DNA from: Parelaphostrongylus tenuis
Taxonomy: Eukaryota > Nematoda > Chromadorea > Rhabditida > Metastrongylidae
NCBI GenBank assembly: GCA_019055375.1
Contig: JAHQIW010000657.1
Location: forward strand, 1 to 64,000
DNA length: 64,000 nucleotides
Direction: 5' to 3'
Under the pieces are notes generated by a model. The model was given only the letters and a program-made list of their open reading frames with translations, was not told the origin of the DNA and searched no databases. Shown one piece after another: positions 56,201-64,000 of this stretch; the stretch's first letter is position 1, and each line of letters begins with the position of its first letter. The position numbers and the translations under genes are program-made.

Positions 56201-57248
56201 GATAAATGAATCGACAAATTGGAAATTGCCTTCGGCATTTCTCCTCCGGCTGCGTTCGTGTTTAGCTCACAACTGAGTACACTTCGAGTAAGTACAACTT
56301 TAAGGGGTTCATAAATTTCCATCAGCAACAACTTCGAAAAAAGGGAATTCTGCCTAGCGACTTGAAGTGTCACTATGCCTAGACTAGTACGATCAGAGAT
56401 AAATAGATTCCTGTAGCAAGTTTGCCTTGAGGAAATCTTGAGGAAACTTCCCGATACATGCCAACATATAACTGGAAAAACTGATGGAATGAAAGACTGT
56501 ATTGATAGGACTCAATAAAAATTGATAGGACTCAATAAAAAATGTCTACTAGACTGCTTTCTCACCATTGAAAATTTGACATAGTAGCGTCGGGAAGGAG
56601 AGTATGGTAGATTCAATCATCCTGTATGACTAAACCAGAGAGTCAAACGAATATGACACTGGAAGAAGTCAAATCACAAGCTCCTATATCGTTGTTAACC
56701 GGCATTCATGCATTCTCTAGGGTATGCGACGATGTAACATCGTTATGTGCGCGGACGCTAGGCTCATAAGGCGCTGAGAGTGACGGAACAGAGCCGTCGT
56801 CAGCCAACATCATCACATCTCTTGAGGAGTAGCCCTCGAAACCTCTTCAACAAGCCTGTTTGCGAAACTAATGAACCACAAGAGGAATAATTACCAGTGG
56901 TGCGCCATTCAAGATTTAGCGCCAACAGGGAAGCATAGTTAGCCGTGTGTGTGAATTGGACGCGTAAGGATTTGACGAGATTGCGAACAACAATGGAACC
57001 ATGAAGAAGCTTCCTTTCTGAAGAGAACAACGAATGCAGTAAAATTCCGTAATTATGTAGGAAACAAAAAGTGGTGGAGAAAAGAGGGCTGCATTCCTAA
57101 TAAGACATGGTAATCCACATTACGAGAAATTATTCCGACGTGTAATCACCTTCAACTACGATACTAAACGTTGGTGAATAATAGAGTTACCAGGATTAGT
57201 ATACAGACCTGAATAAGGAAGTAGAGCACTGGCAAGTAATAATAGCAT
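41147..57248 (-). CDS. rig-5: RIG-5-like three-Ig-domain cell-surface protein gene
   Basis: Eight consecutive exons (54262 down to 41147) join in perfect phase, plus a candidate signal exon at 57209-57248. The product has three immunoglobulin domains. Ig1 runs from FSCK to NYSCQVNTDP with the signature MGPLNNEWVLTVKNVQ; its usual core Trp appears replaced by Phe in HMIAFV. Ig2 runs from VTLTCKAEGNPTPSVVWRRQ to YVCVASNG. Ig3 runs from LVCSAESWPRPDVSWDKDG to YRCTARNDNG. This layout is that of the DIP/IgLON group, to which C. elegans RIG-5 belongs, an adhesion protein acting in neuronal wiring (family knowledge). Orthology rests on recognition, not a search. Introns of 65 bp to 3.5 kb carry MITEs, SINE-like repeats and PLE relics. 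The C-terminal end is unresolved. Confidence 0.88.
42193..42243 (+). repeat. Dispersed ~50-bp repeat core, copy 4
   Basis: ACGCTATCGAATAATCACTA, ATAG, then GAAAGAGCTCTGTCCGGTGA; the best preserved copy, inside a rig-5-like intron. Confidence 0.7.
42331..42380 (+). repeat. Dispersed ~50-bp repeat core, copy 5
   Basis: GCTTTCGAATGGTTACTAAC, then GTTCCTCTCCTGCGAA. Confidence 0.55.
43589..43740 (-). CDS. rig-5: rig-5-like exon: Ig3 first half
   Basis: Acceptor ATATTTACAG, donor GTTGGT. After completing Phe it reads APMIQAMSPTVRVPLGSLAR, LVCSAESWPRPDVSWDKDGR, QIFDSDNYAT. It contains the first Cys and core Trp of Ig3. Confidence 0.9.
43961..44112 (+). repeat. Tandem duplication, ~74-78 bp unit, two copies
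   Basis: Copy 1 at 43961-44034 and copy 2 at 44035-44112 are nearly identical (AGATGCTGTT, AAGCTCAAGGCTATTTT, CCATGGGATCAATCAAACTC), so the duplication is young. Confidence 0.92.
44390..44910. repeat. MITE-like element with long inverted arms
   Basis: The left arm (about 44429-44570) and right arm (about 44757-44905) are complementary: TTATTTGAGCCAACTTGTCA against TGACAAGTTGGCTCAAATAA, and CTCTTGTACAGCCCGATACA against TGTACTGGGCTGTACAAGAG. Short frames inside are not genes. This is the clearest full-length member of the family. Confidence 0.8.
45852..46019 (-). repeat. tRNA-derived SINE
   Basis: The minus strand begins GCGCATGTGGCGCAGTGGTT with a good RNA polymerase III A box (TGGCGCAGTGG) and, 50 bases on, a B box GGTTCGATCTC. 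A non-tRNA body follows (CCTTCCGGGGTCAGTGAATT). Head plus body is the standard SINE layout. It lies in a rig-5-like intron. Confidence 0.7.
46085..46480 (-). pseudogene. Relic of a second Penelope-like element lineage
   Basis: The minus strand shows YLISC followed after a frameshift by KYIGETGRLLSVCMKEHLD, the GIY-YIG signature of a PLE but diverged from the element at 10207. About 330 bases downstream the tail has CTGAAGA and ACGAAACGTT boxes near 46100-46130, resembling the ribozyme region. Stem I no longer pairs. The reverse-transcriptase part is absent. Confidence 0.72.
47222..47350 (-). CDS. rig-5: rig-5-like exon: Ig2 second half
   Basis: Acceptor TGCATTTCAG, donor GTGAGC. Reads SVFHGSSLHLTKVNRKHMSE, YVCVASNGIPPDETWTVKLL, VT and leaves phase 1. 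YVC holds the second disulfide Cys of Ig2. Confidence 0.92.
47855..48130 (-). other. Unidentified 91-codon ORF inside a rig-5-like intron
   Basis: Protein-like composition: IHSDHCRIRFSTGSDLAHPE, LVEIIEHQRRLRTCLRHRLL, SRWEKIYRKRFYGTFNWLS. It could be a decayed transposon protein or a nested gene fragment. No catalytic motif is recognised. Confidence 0.3.
49576..49737 (-). CDS. rig-5: rig-5-like exon: Ig2 first half
   Basis: Acceptor CGTTTCAG, donor GTGAGC. Two bases complete Val, then PPMVSRGTPSAVEVREGHNV, TLTCKAEGNPTPSVVWRRQD, KQIIRYNGATGFG. It contains the first Cys and the Trp of Ig2. Confidence 0.95.
50285..50372 (-). repeat. tRNA-derived repeat (SINE-like head)
   Basis: The minus strand has TGGTGCAATAGTTAGAG (A-box-like) and GGTTTGATCCC (B-box-like) 40 bases apart. 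The stems do not form a full cloverleaf. Confidence 0.5.
52820..52898 (-). CDS. rig-5: rig-5-like exon: Ig1 end
   Basis: Acceptor GACTCTTTAG, donor GTGATC. Reads ENDRGNYSCQVNTDPVLSAT, AVLDVK and leaves phase 1. It carries the second disulfide Cys of Ig1. Confidence 0.93.
53405..53470 (-). repeat. Ribozyme-like PLE tail relic
   Basis: The minus strand has TCTGATAAAGGCGACCGCCG and AAACGTCATCCAC. Stem II GGCG/CGCC is kept, but the first core box reads CTGATAA (one base off CTGANGA) and stem I does not pair. Sited between rig-5-like exons. Confidence 0.5.
53753..53839 (-). CDS. rig-5: rig-5-like exon: Ig1 middle
   Basis: Acceptor TTCATTTTAG, donor GTTTGT. 29 codons in phase 0: IFRQKDKYDLKSKMGPLNNE, WVLTVKNVQ. 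Confidence 0.93.
54028..54081 (-). CDS. rig-5: rig-5-like micro-exon: Ig1
   Basis: Acceptor TTTTTCCAG, donor GTGGGT. 18 codons in phase 0: IAFVRSNTPPRLITFDEK. It fits exactly between the flanking exons and is too short for ordinary ORF calling. Confidence 0.9.
54147..54262 (-). CDS. rig-5: rig-5-like exon: start of Ig1
   Basis: Acceptor CCACTTTAG, donor GTAAGT. After completing one codon it reads CTKQAPPAILNDSMIDVTAL, LGQDVDFSCKVDNLGRHM. It holds the first disulfide Cys of Ig1 and enters in phase 1. Confidence 0.92.
56501..56540 (+). repeat. Perfect 20-bp tandem duplication
   Basis: ATTGATAGGACTCAATAAAA occurs twice head to tail. Confidence 0.95.
57209..57248 (-). CDS. rig-5: Candidate signal-peptide exon of the rig-5-like gene
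   Basis: ATG at 57248 reads MLLLLASALLPYS, a short hydrophobic secretion leader, then a GT donor (GTCTGT) leaving phase 1. The next exon at 54262 enters with two bases, giving a Val codon at the junction. The frame stays open for at least 16 codons upstream, but no upstream ATG or acceptor was identified. The donor is not ideal, so the assignment is provisional. Confidence 0.45.
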
Positions 57249-60200
57249 GAGGGCAGAATGTGGCCACCAAACCTTCAGGTGCTCACAAGAGCCAGACAGG
57301 AGGCGGAGTTTATCGGCAGCAAAATACGGACACTGGCCACGACGGCTGTTTTGGACAGATTTGACTGGCTTTGAACAGTTTCTTTCTGAAAAAGAAAGGC
57401 GACAACAGCAGAGGGATCATCAACTTTGAGGCGAAATATGTCTTATTTTGATGGGAAAATATCGCATCATCTTCATTTTCATGGATAATTTGGCACACTC
57501 AGTTTTTTTCAGTAATCGTTGTCAATGCGGCTCGCAGTTCAACGAAAAAACAGAACAGAGTACTTCGGCTAAAAAACGAATTCAGCCAAAGGTCGAAGAA
57601 TTAAAGCGTCAGTAATTCCGCTTCATCTAAATTTTGCCATCATTTTGTGGATTAGCTACTGAACTGTTCACTTCTACTCTGAACAAAATTCACTCAAAGT
57701 TGTGTATTCAGCACTTTCTTACATTATTAAGCTACACAAGATCAAAAGCTCAGAAATCCAATGATGTACTGGTTACTTATGCCAATATTAGATGAATGTC
57801 GGTTTGAAAAGTACACAGTCGAATTCAACCGCGCAGATGTGATACATTAACCAAAATCGTCAATCAAGCGTCCATATTGAGGAATAAAGTGAAGAAAACT
57901 TTTATAGAGCGATGAATAGTCCGCAGATTGCGAATTTTCCATTGACTGGAAAAGGTTTGTCAGTCGAGTGTAGCACAACCACTGTTTTTCGTGCAACAAC
58001 ACCAGAAGTCTGCTTCCAGTACCGCTGAAATTTGGATTTTGTTACTTTAGGGAAGGATAAAACGAAGAACTTTGGGAAATCAGAATTAAGAGGAAGTCCG
58101 AGAAGTTTGAGAAATTTAAGAAGTTTTACCCACTAAGTCAGTCAATTTTGAATGATATAGCCATTTTTTTTCTCAGGTCAAGGTTGAGGTTTATTTATCA
58201 CTCTTAAGCTTGACATGACTAATAGGTTATGCTAAGCTTAAGCGAAGCGATAATACTTGGAAAAATTAGCAATTTTCTACCTACTACTTGCAAAATTCTA
58301 TTTTTGCAAAGAAAAGCGCAGTGACAGAAATATTTTGTACTAAAAGGAGTGTTGCTGCTTTGGCGAATTCTTCTTCCAATTCATTTGCCCGAGCCCGCAT
58401 TTTTCTGGGTCGTTACCATAAGCGGTCTCAACTTCATAGAAGGTGGAAAGGAGTCAGTTCTTGTAAGAATGCATTTCTTTCATGGTCGTTTTTCACAGTG
58501 ATAAATTTAAAACCTACGACTGGGTAGAAATAAATTCCTTTTCTACATAAGTGGCTCCGGCAATTTTGTATTTCACTGCTATTTACGGTGGATGATACAA
58601 GTTCATACATGACCAATTTTTCCTTCCGGCTGTTTGTATTACCACGAATGATACTCGTACTAGTGAGTCGGAACGTAGCCAGTCATGAGAATCACATCGG
58701 GTCGCTTCATGTGTAAGAAAAAATTATGTCTTGTCATTGAAGTATGAATATATTTCAATACCCAAAAATGTGGAGCTATGTTCAAAACATTTGCATAAGG
58801 AGAGATTCAAACCTGTATCTTACCCTATCCGGGGGCGCGTGCTCTATCCCTTGCACCACCGACGCTTGTATTACCATCGCTCTTCCTACGCTACAACGTA
58901 TCTATAATCAGATATAGTTCCGATGGTGACCATAAAGAATAAAGCGTCTGTTGTTGAGTAATCCCTTAGAGATACAATGAATGAATGGTTGAATTATGCA
59001 GCAAGTTGTGGTGACATATCAATGTTACATCAATGTGCTTATGCTCTGAAACAATTCTACTCTGCATTAAAAATAGTTTCAAATGAATGTGTAAAATCTA
59101 AGCGACGTTAGTACGCCAGGACCATACACGCGCATTTTCGGAGGTCTACTATGAATATCATGACTCCACGCAGGTGGAGGACCCATGGAGTGGAGAACCC
59201 ATGGACACGAAGTGTCTGCTTAATCAGTAACCGGCCCAATGTGCATTGTTAGATAAATCTAATCAGAATACAGCACGCTATCGTGACCACAATCTTACAG
59301 TTTAAAAATGATAATCATTAGGCAGAAGCAGTAAGGAGCTTGATTCTTAATTCTTCCTAATTTCATGAGGACGATAAGAAAACTACTACCTCATCGTGGA
59401 AAAATTCATTAGGACTCACATTGAAGAATACCATGCCCTCATGTCCGTTGAGAGAACAGTCTCGTTTGGTGACTTCGTACTATATCGCTCTATCCTTGGA
59501 TGATACTTTATAGAAGACCCGCATGCAAGCGTACGTACATTTTATAGGTAGAGATCCATCGCGATTTAAGTAGCCTAGAATAGCCTTGGGATTTTAGCAA
59601 TCTCTTCATACTCACTCTGGTCAATTGTACCGTATTGGGGGTTTTCGTGGTCAGATTATTTTTTTCACAATTATTTGTGTAGCTTAGCTTACCGAATTTT
59701 AACGTTGGAGGTGGGGCCCGCGTGTAACATGGTAGTTACTGCCAGAGTGTACAGGGAAGAGCTTAATTTTCAAAGGCAGCTCTTGACTACCTCTATGTAC
59801 TTCTTGCTAGCTTGATTGCATGTCAAAGCCGAATTGGCTCGTAGAATACTACCCGTCTAGGCCAAAGCATGCCCACACACGCATGCACAAACGCGTAAAT
59901 GCTAAGGTTTGTGTCAAATGGCTTAGTGGAAACATGGGGTTCATTTTCCAGATCCACCCATTCGTGTTCATGAAAGCGCAACATCGCTTCTAGTTTTACT
60001 CTATTCCACTTCCTATTCGACACTTTAAGAAGTATCAGGTAATCACGCGATTACGTGGCAGGAAGGCCCTCTGTGAGAGAAATCTTGAAACTCTTCCAAC
60101 TTTTGAGAAATGATCTTTTGCTAACGAAAAACTGGCAAGATTACTGTCATACAGCCACATGTTCAAATGGATGACGAGTTTTATCTTTCCGCACGCAATC

Positions 60201-61029
60201 AAATTAAATCCTGTCGACATCTGCCACACAAAATAAAATGCAAAAATCTTACCATTGAGTTTCCTGCAATGAAGATACATGTGTACAAGTACTTGATGAA
60301 TGATATGAATTTCGAAGCGCTCAGAATTCCGCTGTTGTATTTGGTTTCTAAAAAAAACTTTGCACTATCCTATAGCAGTAAAGATTAAATTATACTTCAC
60401 AATAGAGCATTTCTTCCTGAACAGAGCTTTTTGCTCTAAGTTACAACAAATCCTATAGATCGAATCTTGGCAAAATAAATGGTACACTCGGCTTTCGAAG
60501 GTAATTTCTTAGTGCTGTGCAGCTGCCAAAAGAACACTGGATTTCGCACTCTGCGCGCATTCTTTGCTAAGGTACAGTATGTGGATGGGATTTCGCATCT
60601 TGACACCAAACCAACGCGCTTTTGCAACATAATGGATATTTGATAGCATAGATTTGAAGAAGTCTAAAGCTAATTGTACTCAAACTATTTCTATCTTTCT
60701 ATAGACGTAGATTCTACATTTTCATTTTACATTGCCAAGTACACCCGCTAACAAGCCTATGCCCTAAGCAGCCCAAGCCTATAACCAAAAAGCATAAGTA
60801 TGTGTAAAAAAATTTTAGTGTATCAGAATCACATGTTTCACCTGGAGCTTTTTTTCCAAAGCTGGAAAAAATTTCTCAAACTCATTAACAAAAACTGTGC
60901 GTAACAATTGAATCGCGCTGCGCGATCAACTCCGCTCCGAGTACGAAACCAATCGCCTTCTACCTATACAGCGCATCAAGGAATCTTTCTTTAGAGCCAA
61001 AAAATATCATTGAAATTGCAAAGATTTAA
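57249..61029. other. No gene recognised
   Basis: Only short ORFs (58288-58527 plus; 59823-60023 and 60035-60280 minus). The minus frame at 59823 reads HEHEWVDLENEPHVSTKPFD, protein-like but without a recognised domain. Presumed upstream region of the rig-5-like gene. One tRNA-like repeat lies at 58795-58868. Confidence 0.4.
58795..58868 (-). repeat. tRNA-derived repeat (SINE-like head)
   Basis: The minus strand shows GGTGGTGCAAGGGATAGAGC (A-box-like) and GGTTTGAATCTC (B-box-like). It resembles the heads at 45852 and 50285 only loosely. Confidence 0.5.
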
Positions 61030-61080
61030 GCTGTTGTATGGCTACTAGGAGTTTGGGGAAAAGAGCTTTGTCCAGCAAAA
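61030..61080 (+). repeat. Dispersed ~50-bp repeat core, copy 6
   Basis: GCTGTTGTATGGCTACTAGG, then GGAAAAGAGCTTTGTCCAGC. Confidence 0.55.
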
Positions 61081-61176
61081 GATGCTTGAGAGTCAAACAA
61101 TTTTATTTCATTGTCACTGCGCAAAAAGGAGATCATCTTACAAATATGAATCACACTTGCCAATCTCGAGATTTGA

Positions 61177-61220
61177 GTTATCGAATAGCTACTAGAACTC
61201 TTTAAGAAAACAAGGACTTC
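61177..61220 (+). repeat. Dispersed ~50-bp repeat core, copy 7
   Basis: GTTATCGAATAGCTACTAGA with a shortened end. Confidence 0.45.
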
Positions 61221-61409
61221 GTTTTTCTCATAAAGCTTAAGCAAGGTGAGATTAACGGAATGATCTTAAGGTTTCGACTAGAACATCAATGAAAGATTCA
61301 ATTATGAGGTCGGTAGAAAAATTCCCTAACACCTAATGGAAGCTCAGAGCTTATATATAAATTCAATTAAAACGACAATAAATATTGTACAAAATAGAAC
61401 CATTATTAT

Positions 61410-61870
61410 CCACAATCTTCTACCAACGATCTGCAAGTTTTCGGCTCTGTTCATAATCGCCATTCTTTGAACTTAAAATCAAAAAATCCCTGACATGCCT
61501 CTTCAACTTGATCAACATGTTTCGAATTGACGTCCACCTAGGAAATGTTTCATTGAGCGGAACTAGACCACAATTAGACGGCGTAGAATTTGGACTGTCG
61601 GCGGGGTGCGGCCAGACCTCGCTCCCTCCAATATATCAGAAACTTTTCCTTCGTCTTCTCTGATGTGTGAAGTTTGGCATTGTCTTGCTGAAACAGAGTG
61701 CGCTTATGATATCCGAAGAGTAAATTAAAAGCTGGTGCACTATAACTAAAGTTGTCGTGGGAGTTTCTTGTGGAAATATTTCTTAGATATTCCCAGGAAT
61801 TTTCAATAACCAATACTGTGTAAACAAAGCAAATTTTCAATTTTTCGCAGGTGTTTGAGGAACTTGTTCG
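61410..61870 (-). pseudogene. Mariner-family transposase relic
   Basis: The minus strand contains FQQDNAKLHTSEKTKEKF, the region of the second catalytic Asp in mariner transposases. After a frameshift it reads PHPADSPNSTPSN where mariner has HPxYSPDLAPSD, so the third catalytic Asp is Asn here. Downstream pieces RSMKHFLGGRQFETC and NGDYEQSRKLADRW fit the mariner C terminus in other frames. Several frameshifts and stops are present; terminal inverted repeats were not identified. Not functional. Confidence 0.75.
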
Positions 61871-62537
61871 TCAACATGGTTTATTTTCGAGATAAAGTAC
61901 TCTTTCATCTAAGCCATGATCGATAGACGATTCAAAAATTTTACTTGACAGCTTGTAGCTCCTTTCTTAGGAGTAAGGAATGTCATAATCTCTATTTGGC
62001 TCGTTCTTCACTTGCTATGATGGATGTCCTTCCTAAAAACGCAATGTTTGTGTTACGTCACAACAGCTACGGTATGCTTTATAGGTCGAAGTAGAGATTG
62101 CTTCATAAAATTAGGCGTTTCCTTTGCTGAAACTTGACAGTTCTACTAATATAGATGGCTGGGATATCGTTTATCGACGCATTGATATATTGCTAAGGTC
62201 AAGTCAAACTTCATATGTGATTATGACGTTTGTCCAAAATCTTACATATTTCCTCGTTTGATTCCAGCGTCAAAATCAAGACGCATTAGTTCAAAATTAT
62301 TATCGCTGCGCCTCTGTGCCCTACGTGTACCTAGGGGTGTAGCTTTTTTGAATTCTGGATTAATCATTTAGATTTTCTTCCACGCAAAACAAAGTGCTTG
62401 ATCAGTTTCTTCAACATACTCATCCTCGCATGCCTTGTATGCTGTTAATATATTGCATCAAACTCATACAATCACCCTCCTTCCCGTATGGTCGGACTTC
62501 CTAGTCCTCTGACTGGTCCACATGCCTTTACGATCAA

Positions 62538-62985
62538 TTGTGGAAATCAGAAAACTGTTTAATGTGCCGTAACGGGCGCGAGAGTATTTTACGAGTTCCG
62601 GCACTATATATTGAACAACATATAGAGGCATGTGGGGATGAGTTTATTGTGAAATGGCTAGACACTTTCTGTACGAGTAAAAGAGTATCTATATACGGTA
62701 AATTCAGAAATTGGAAAAAACACCTCGGGTACGCATAGGATACAAAAGCGCAACGATGACGATTTTGCAGTGACTGTCTCGATTTTGCAGAAAGGATAAA
62801 AATGTCAAAACCTAAAATTCTTGAAGGGTTTTGAATAAACTCTAAGAATCCAAAGATGAATTTTGACTTGATTCTGGTAGTCTATGACGGAGTCAATCAT
62901 TACAGGTATTGAAACATTCAAGCACAACGTAACCTCTATGTCCTCAAGAAGGCGGTGCCGCCGAAACGTCAGCTACTAAACTGCT
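62538..62985 (+). pseudogene. Penelope-like element relic (endonuclease end and tail)
   Basis: The plus frame at 62538-62738 retains CLMCRNGRES and ACGDEFI, aligning with the Cys linker and the GIY-YIG domain, but the YIGETGR core is lost. About 210 bases on, the tail has AAGAAGGCGG and CCGCCGAAACGTC (62946-62970), the ribozyme-like block, with CTCAAGA in place of CTGANGA. A separate, older insertion. Confidence 0.6.
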
Positions 62986-63063
62986 TTTTTGCTACTACTG
63001 CGACTACAAGCAATGTTGCCAAACTCATGGGCAGCTAAGCAAGATAAGTGAAAATTAAATTTA

Positions 63064-63330
63064 TCAGTTATGAACGATGAGGTTTATAAGAAGTTGGTGC
63101 TTTTGAATTAGTGTTTCAGTAGTTTCTAGCGCTCGGAACATTATGCTCTCCTGTTCTTCTGTGATTAACGAGGGCATGATATTTTGAGAACTGCTCGACA
63201 ACAAGCGACCATAACAGATGCCAATGTCGATGGGAACAACTTCAGAAGTTATGGACGGGATATCTCTCTGCGGAAGTGGCTGAACTGACACATGACTGAC
63301 GAGCTGTAATGCCGCGGAACACGTTCTTGC
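63064..63330 (-). CDS. Possible terminal exon, unknown protein
   Basis: The minus frame reads VSHVSVQPLPQRDIPSITSE, VVPIDIGICYGRLLSSSSQN, IMPSLITEEQESIMFRALET and ends at a TGA at 63064. Acceptors GGCATTACAG or TGTGTCAG lie upstream. Composition is protein-like and GC is raised, but the frame runs on into a MITE fragment, and any upstream exons would lie toward or beyond the window edge. Confidence 0.25.
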   Translation of the reverse strand, partial: ARTCSAALQLVSHVSVQPLPQRDIPSITSEVVPIDIGICYGRLLSSSSQNIMPSLITEEQESIMFRALETTETLIQKHQLLINLIVHN

Positions 63331-63394
63331 ACTGTATAAGTGCATGAAAGGCCTCACGCAAGCCTCAGAATATGTTGGCAGATCATATTGCTTT

Positions 63395-63500
63395 GATCTC
63401 GGTCTCAAAAGCACCCAAAACGAAAGGTATGACAAATCATACTTTGTCAGCCACGAGCAATGGAGTGTACAACTCCCAGAACTAGGCTGAAGTCAGTGCG
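63395..63500 (-). repeat. MITE fragment
   Basis: CTCGGTCTCAAAAGCACCCA, ACGAAAGGTATGAC and AGCAATGGAGTGTACAAC match right-arm words of the elements at 19160 and 24831. Confidence 0.5.
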
Positions 63501-64000
63501 AGAGAAGTTCCGAAACGAGTCAGTATCGCCCTTTGCCAGGAGGCTCGACCTCACATTACAAAGCCGACTCACCAGATTCTGGAGAAACTGAGTTGGATCA
63601 TGGCATCCACACTCACCGTATAGCTCTGTTATTGTTCCATCTTATCATCTCCTCAGTCGCTCTGGAAGAAGCATCTGTGGGAGACAAAAAATTTGGAGAC
63701 CACAACCAGTTCGAAGGCGACCCTCATCCACTTCTTTGATCGCCAACGTCATTTTTTTGGAAAGCATCTCTTTGCCCAGCTAATGGTTGCACATCGTTAT
63801 CATGATAGTGATTAAACTGTTAATCGATTAATCCGTCTAATGACTAACAATTGTATGAACAAAAGTGCCAAAATGCGAAAGAATTTAGGGGACAGCGAAG
63901 CGGCTTTGAGGAATTCGGACTTGTCAGAATCGTCAGTGTAGACTTCGATGGAGACATGGCAACCTCGTGCAATTTTTTTTTTTTGAAGAACACTTTGTAT
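63501..64000. other. No gene recognised
   Basis: A plus frame at 63533-63739 includes a hydrophobic stretch (RIALLLFHLIISSVALEE) but has no supporting splice or family evidence. Ends near a 12-base T run. Confidence 0.35.

Noticed and set aside
1..64000. CRISPR arrays, rRNA genes, bacterial operons or origins
   Set aside because: No regularly spaced identical repeats and no rRNA-like stretches are visible, and the sequence is clearly eukaryotic with spliceosomal introns.

Overview
The window looks like a repeat-rich, intron-rich intergenic and genic stretch from a clade V parasitic nematode, most likely a hookworm or strongylid relative. The reasons are AT-rich DNA, splice acceptors of the TTTCAG type, long introns, an apparent orthologue of the C. 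elegans immunoglobulin-superfamily gene rig-5, and mobile elements of types common in strongylids (Penelope-like, RTE-like and mariner-like). This identification is inferred from the sequence alone; no database search was run.

Region 1 (about 1 to 20 kb) is a graveyard of mobile elements built around one apparently intact Penelope-like retroelement (PLE) at 10207-13059. Its single ORF (828 codons) carries a reverse transcriptase and a GIY-YIG endonuclease. Its 3' untranslated region holds a candidate minimal hammerhead ribozyme at 12863-12897. Two 5'-truncated PLE fossils lie on either side, inside about 2.5-kb segments that are inverted copies of each other (5043-7507 on the minus strand; 13594-19141 on the plus strand). 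The second segment is split by a 3.06-kb LTR-flanked element (15859-18919) with a 5-bp target duplication AATAG. That element was itself invaded by a MITE-like element (about 17575-18190). A partial relative of the LTR element sits at 2008-2950 without the MITE. The order of events can therefore be read directly: PLE insertion, segment duplication, LTR-element insertion; the MITE entered the LTR element lineage separately.

Region 2 (about 20 to 38 kb) contains candidate plus-strand exons. The best supported gene has exons at 30635-34397 joined by matching splice phases and encodes an F-box domain followed by a longer leucine-rich tail. Isolated exon candidates at 21.4, 23.1, 25.6, 27.2, 28.8 and 35.4 kb are weaker.

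Region 3 (about 39 to 57 kb, minus strand) is a rig-5-like gene. Eight consecutive exons (54262 down to 41147) encode three Ig domains, and every junction keeps phase. A candidate signal-peptide exon at 57209-57248 has the right phase, and a candidate acidic/serine-rich C-terminal exon lies at 39286-39572. The long introns carry MITEs, tRNA-derived repeats, a tandem duplication and further PLE relics.

Region 4 (about 57 to 64 kb) has no confident gene. It holds a mariner transposase relic, another PLE relic with a degenerate ribozyme-like motif, MITE fragments and one candidate minus-strand terminal exon.
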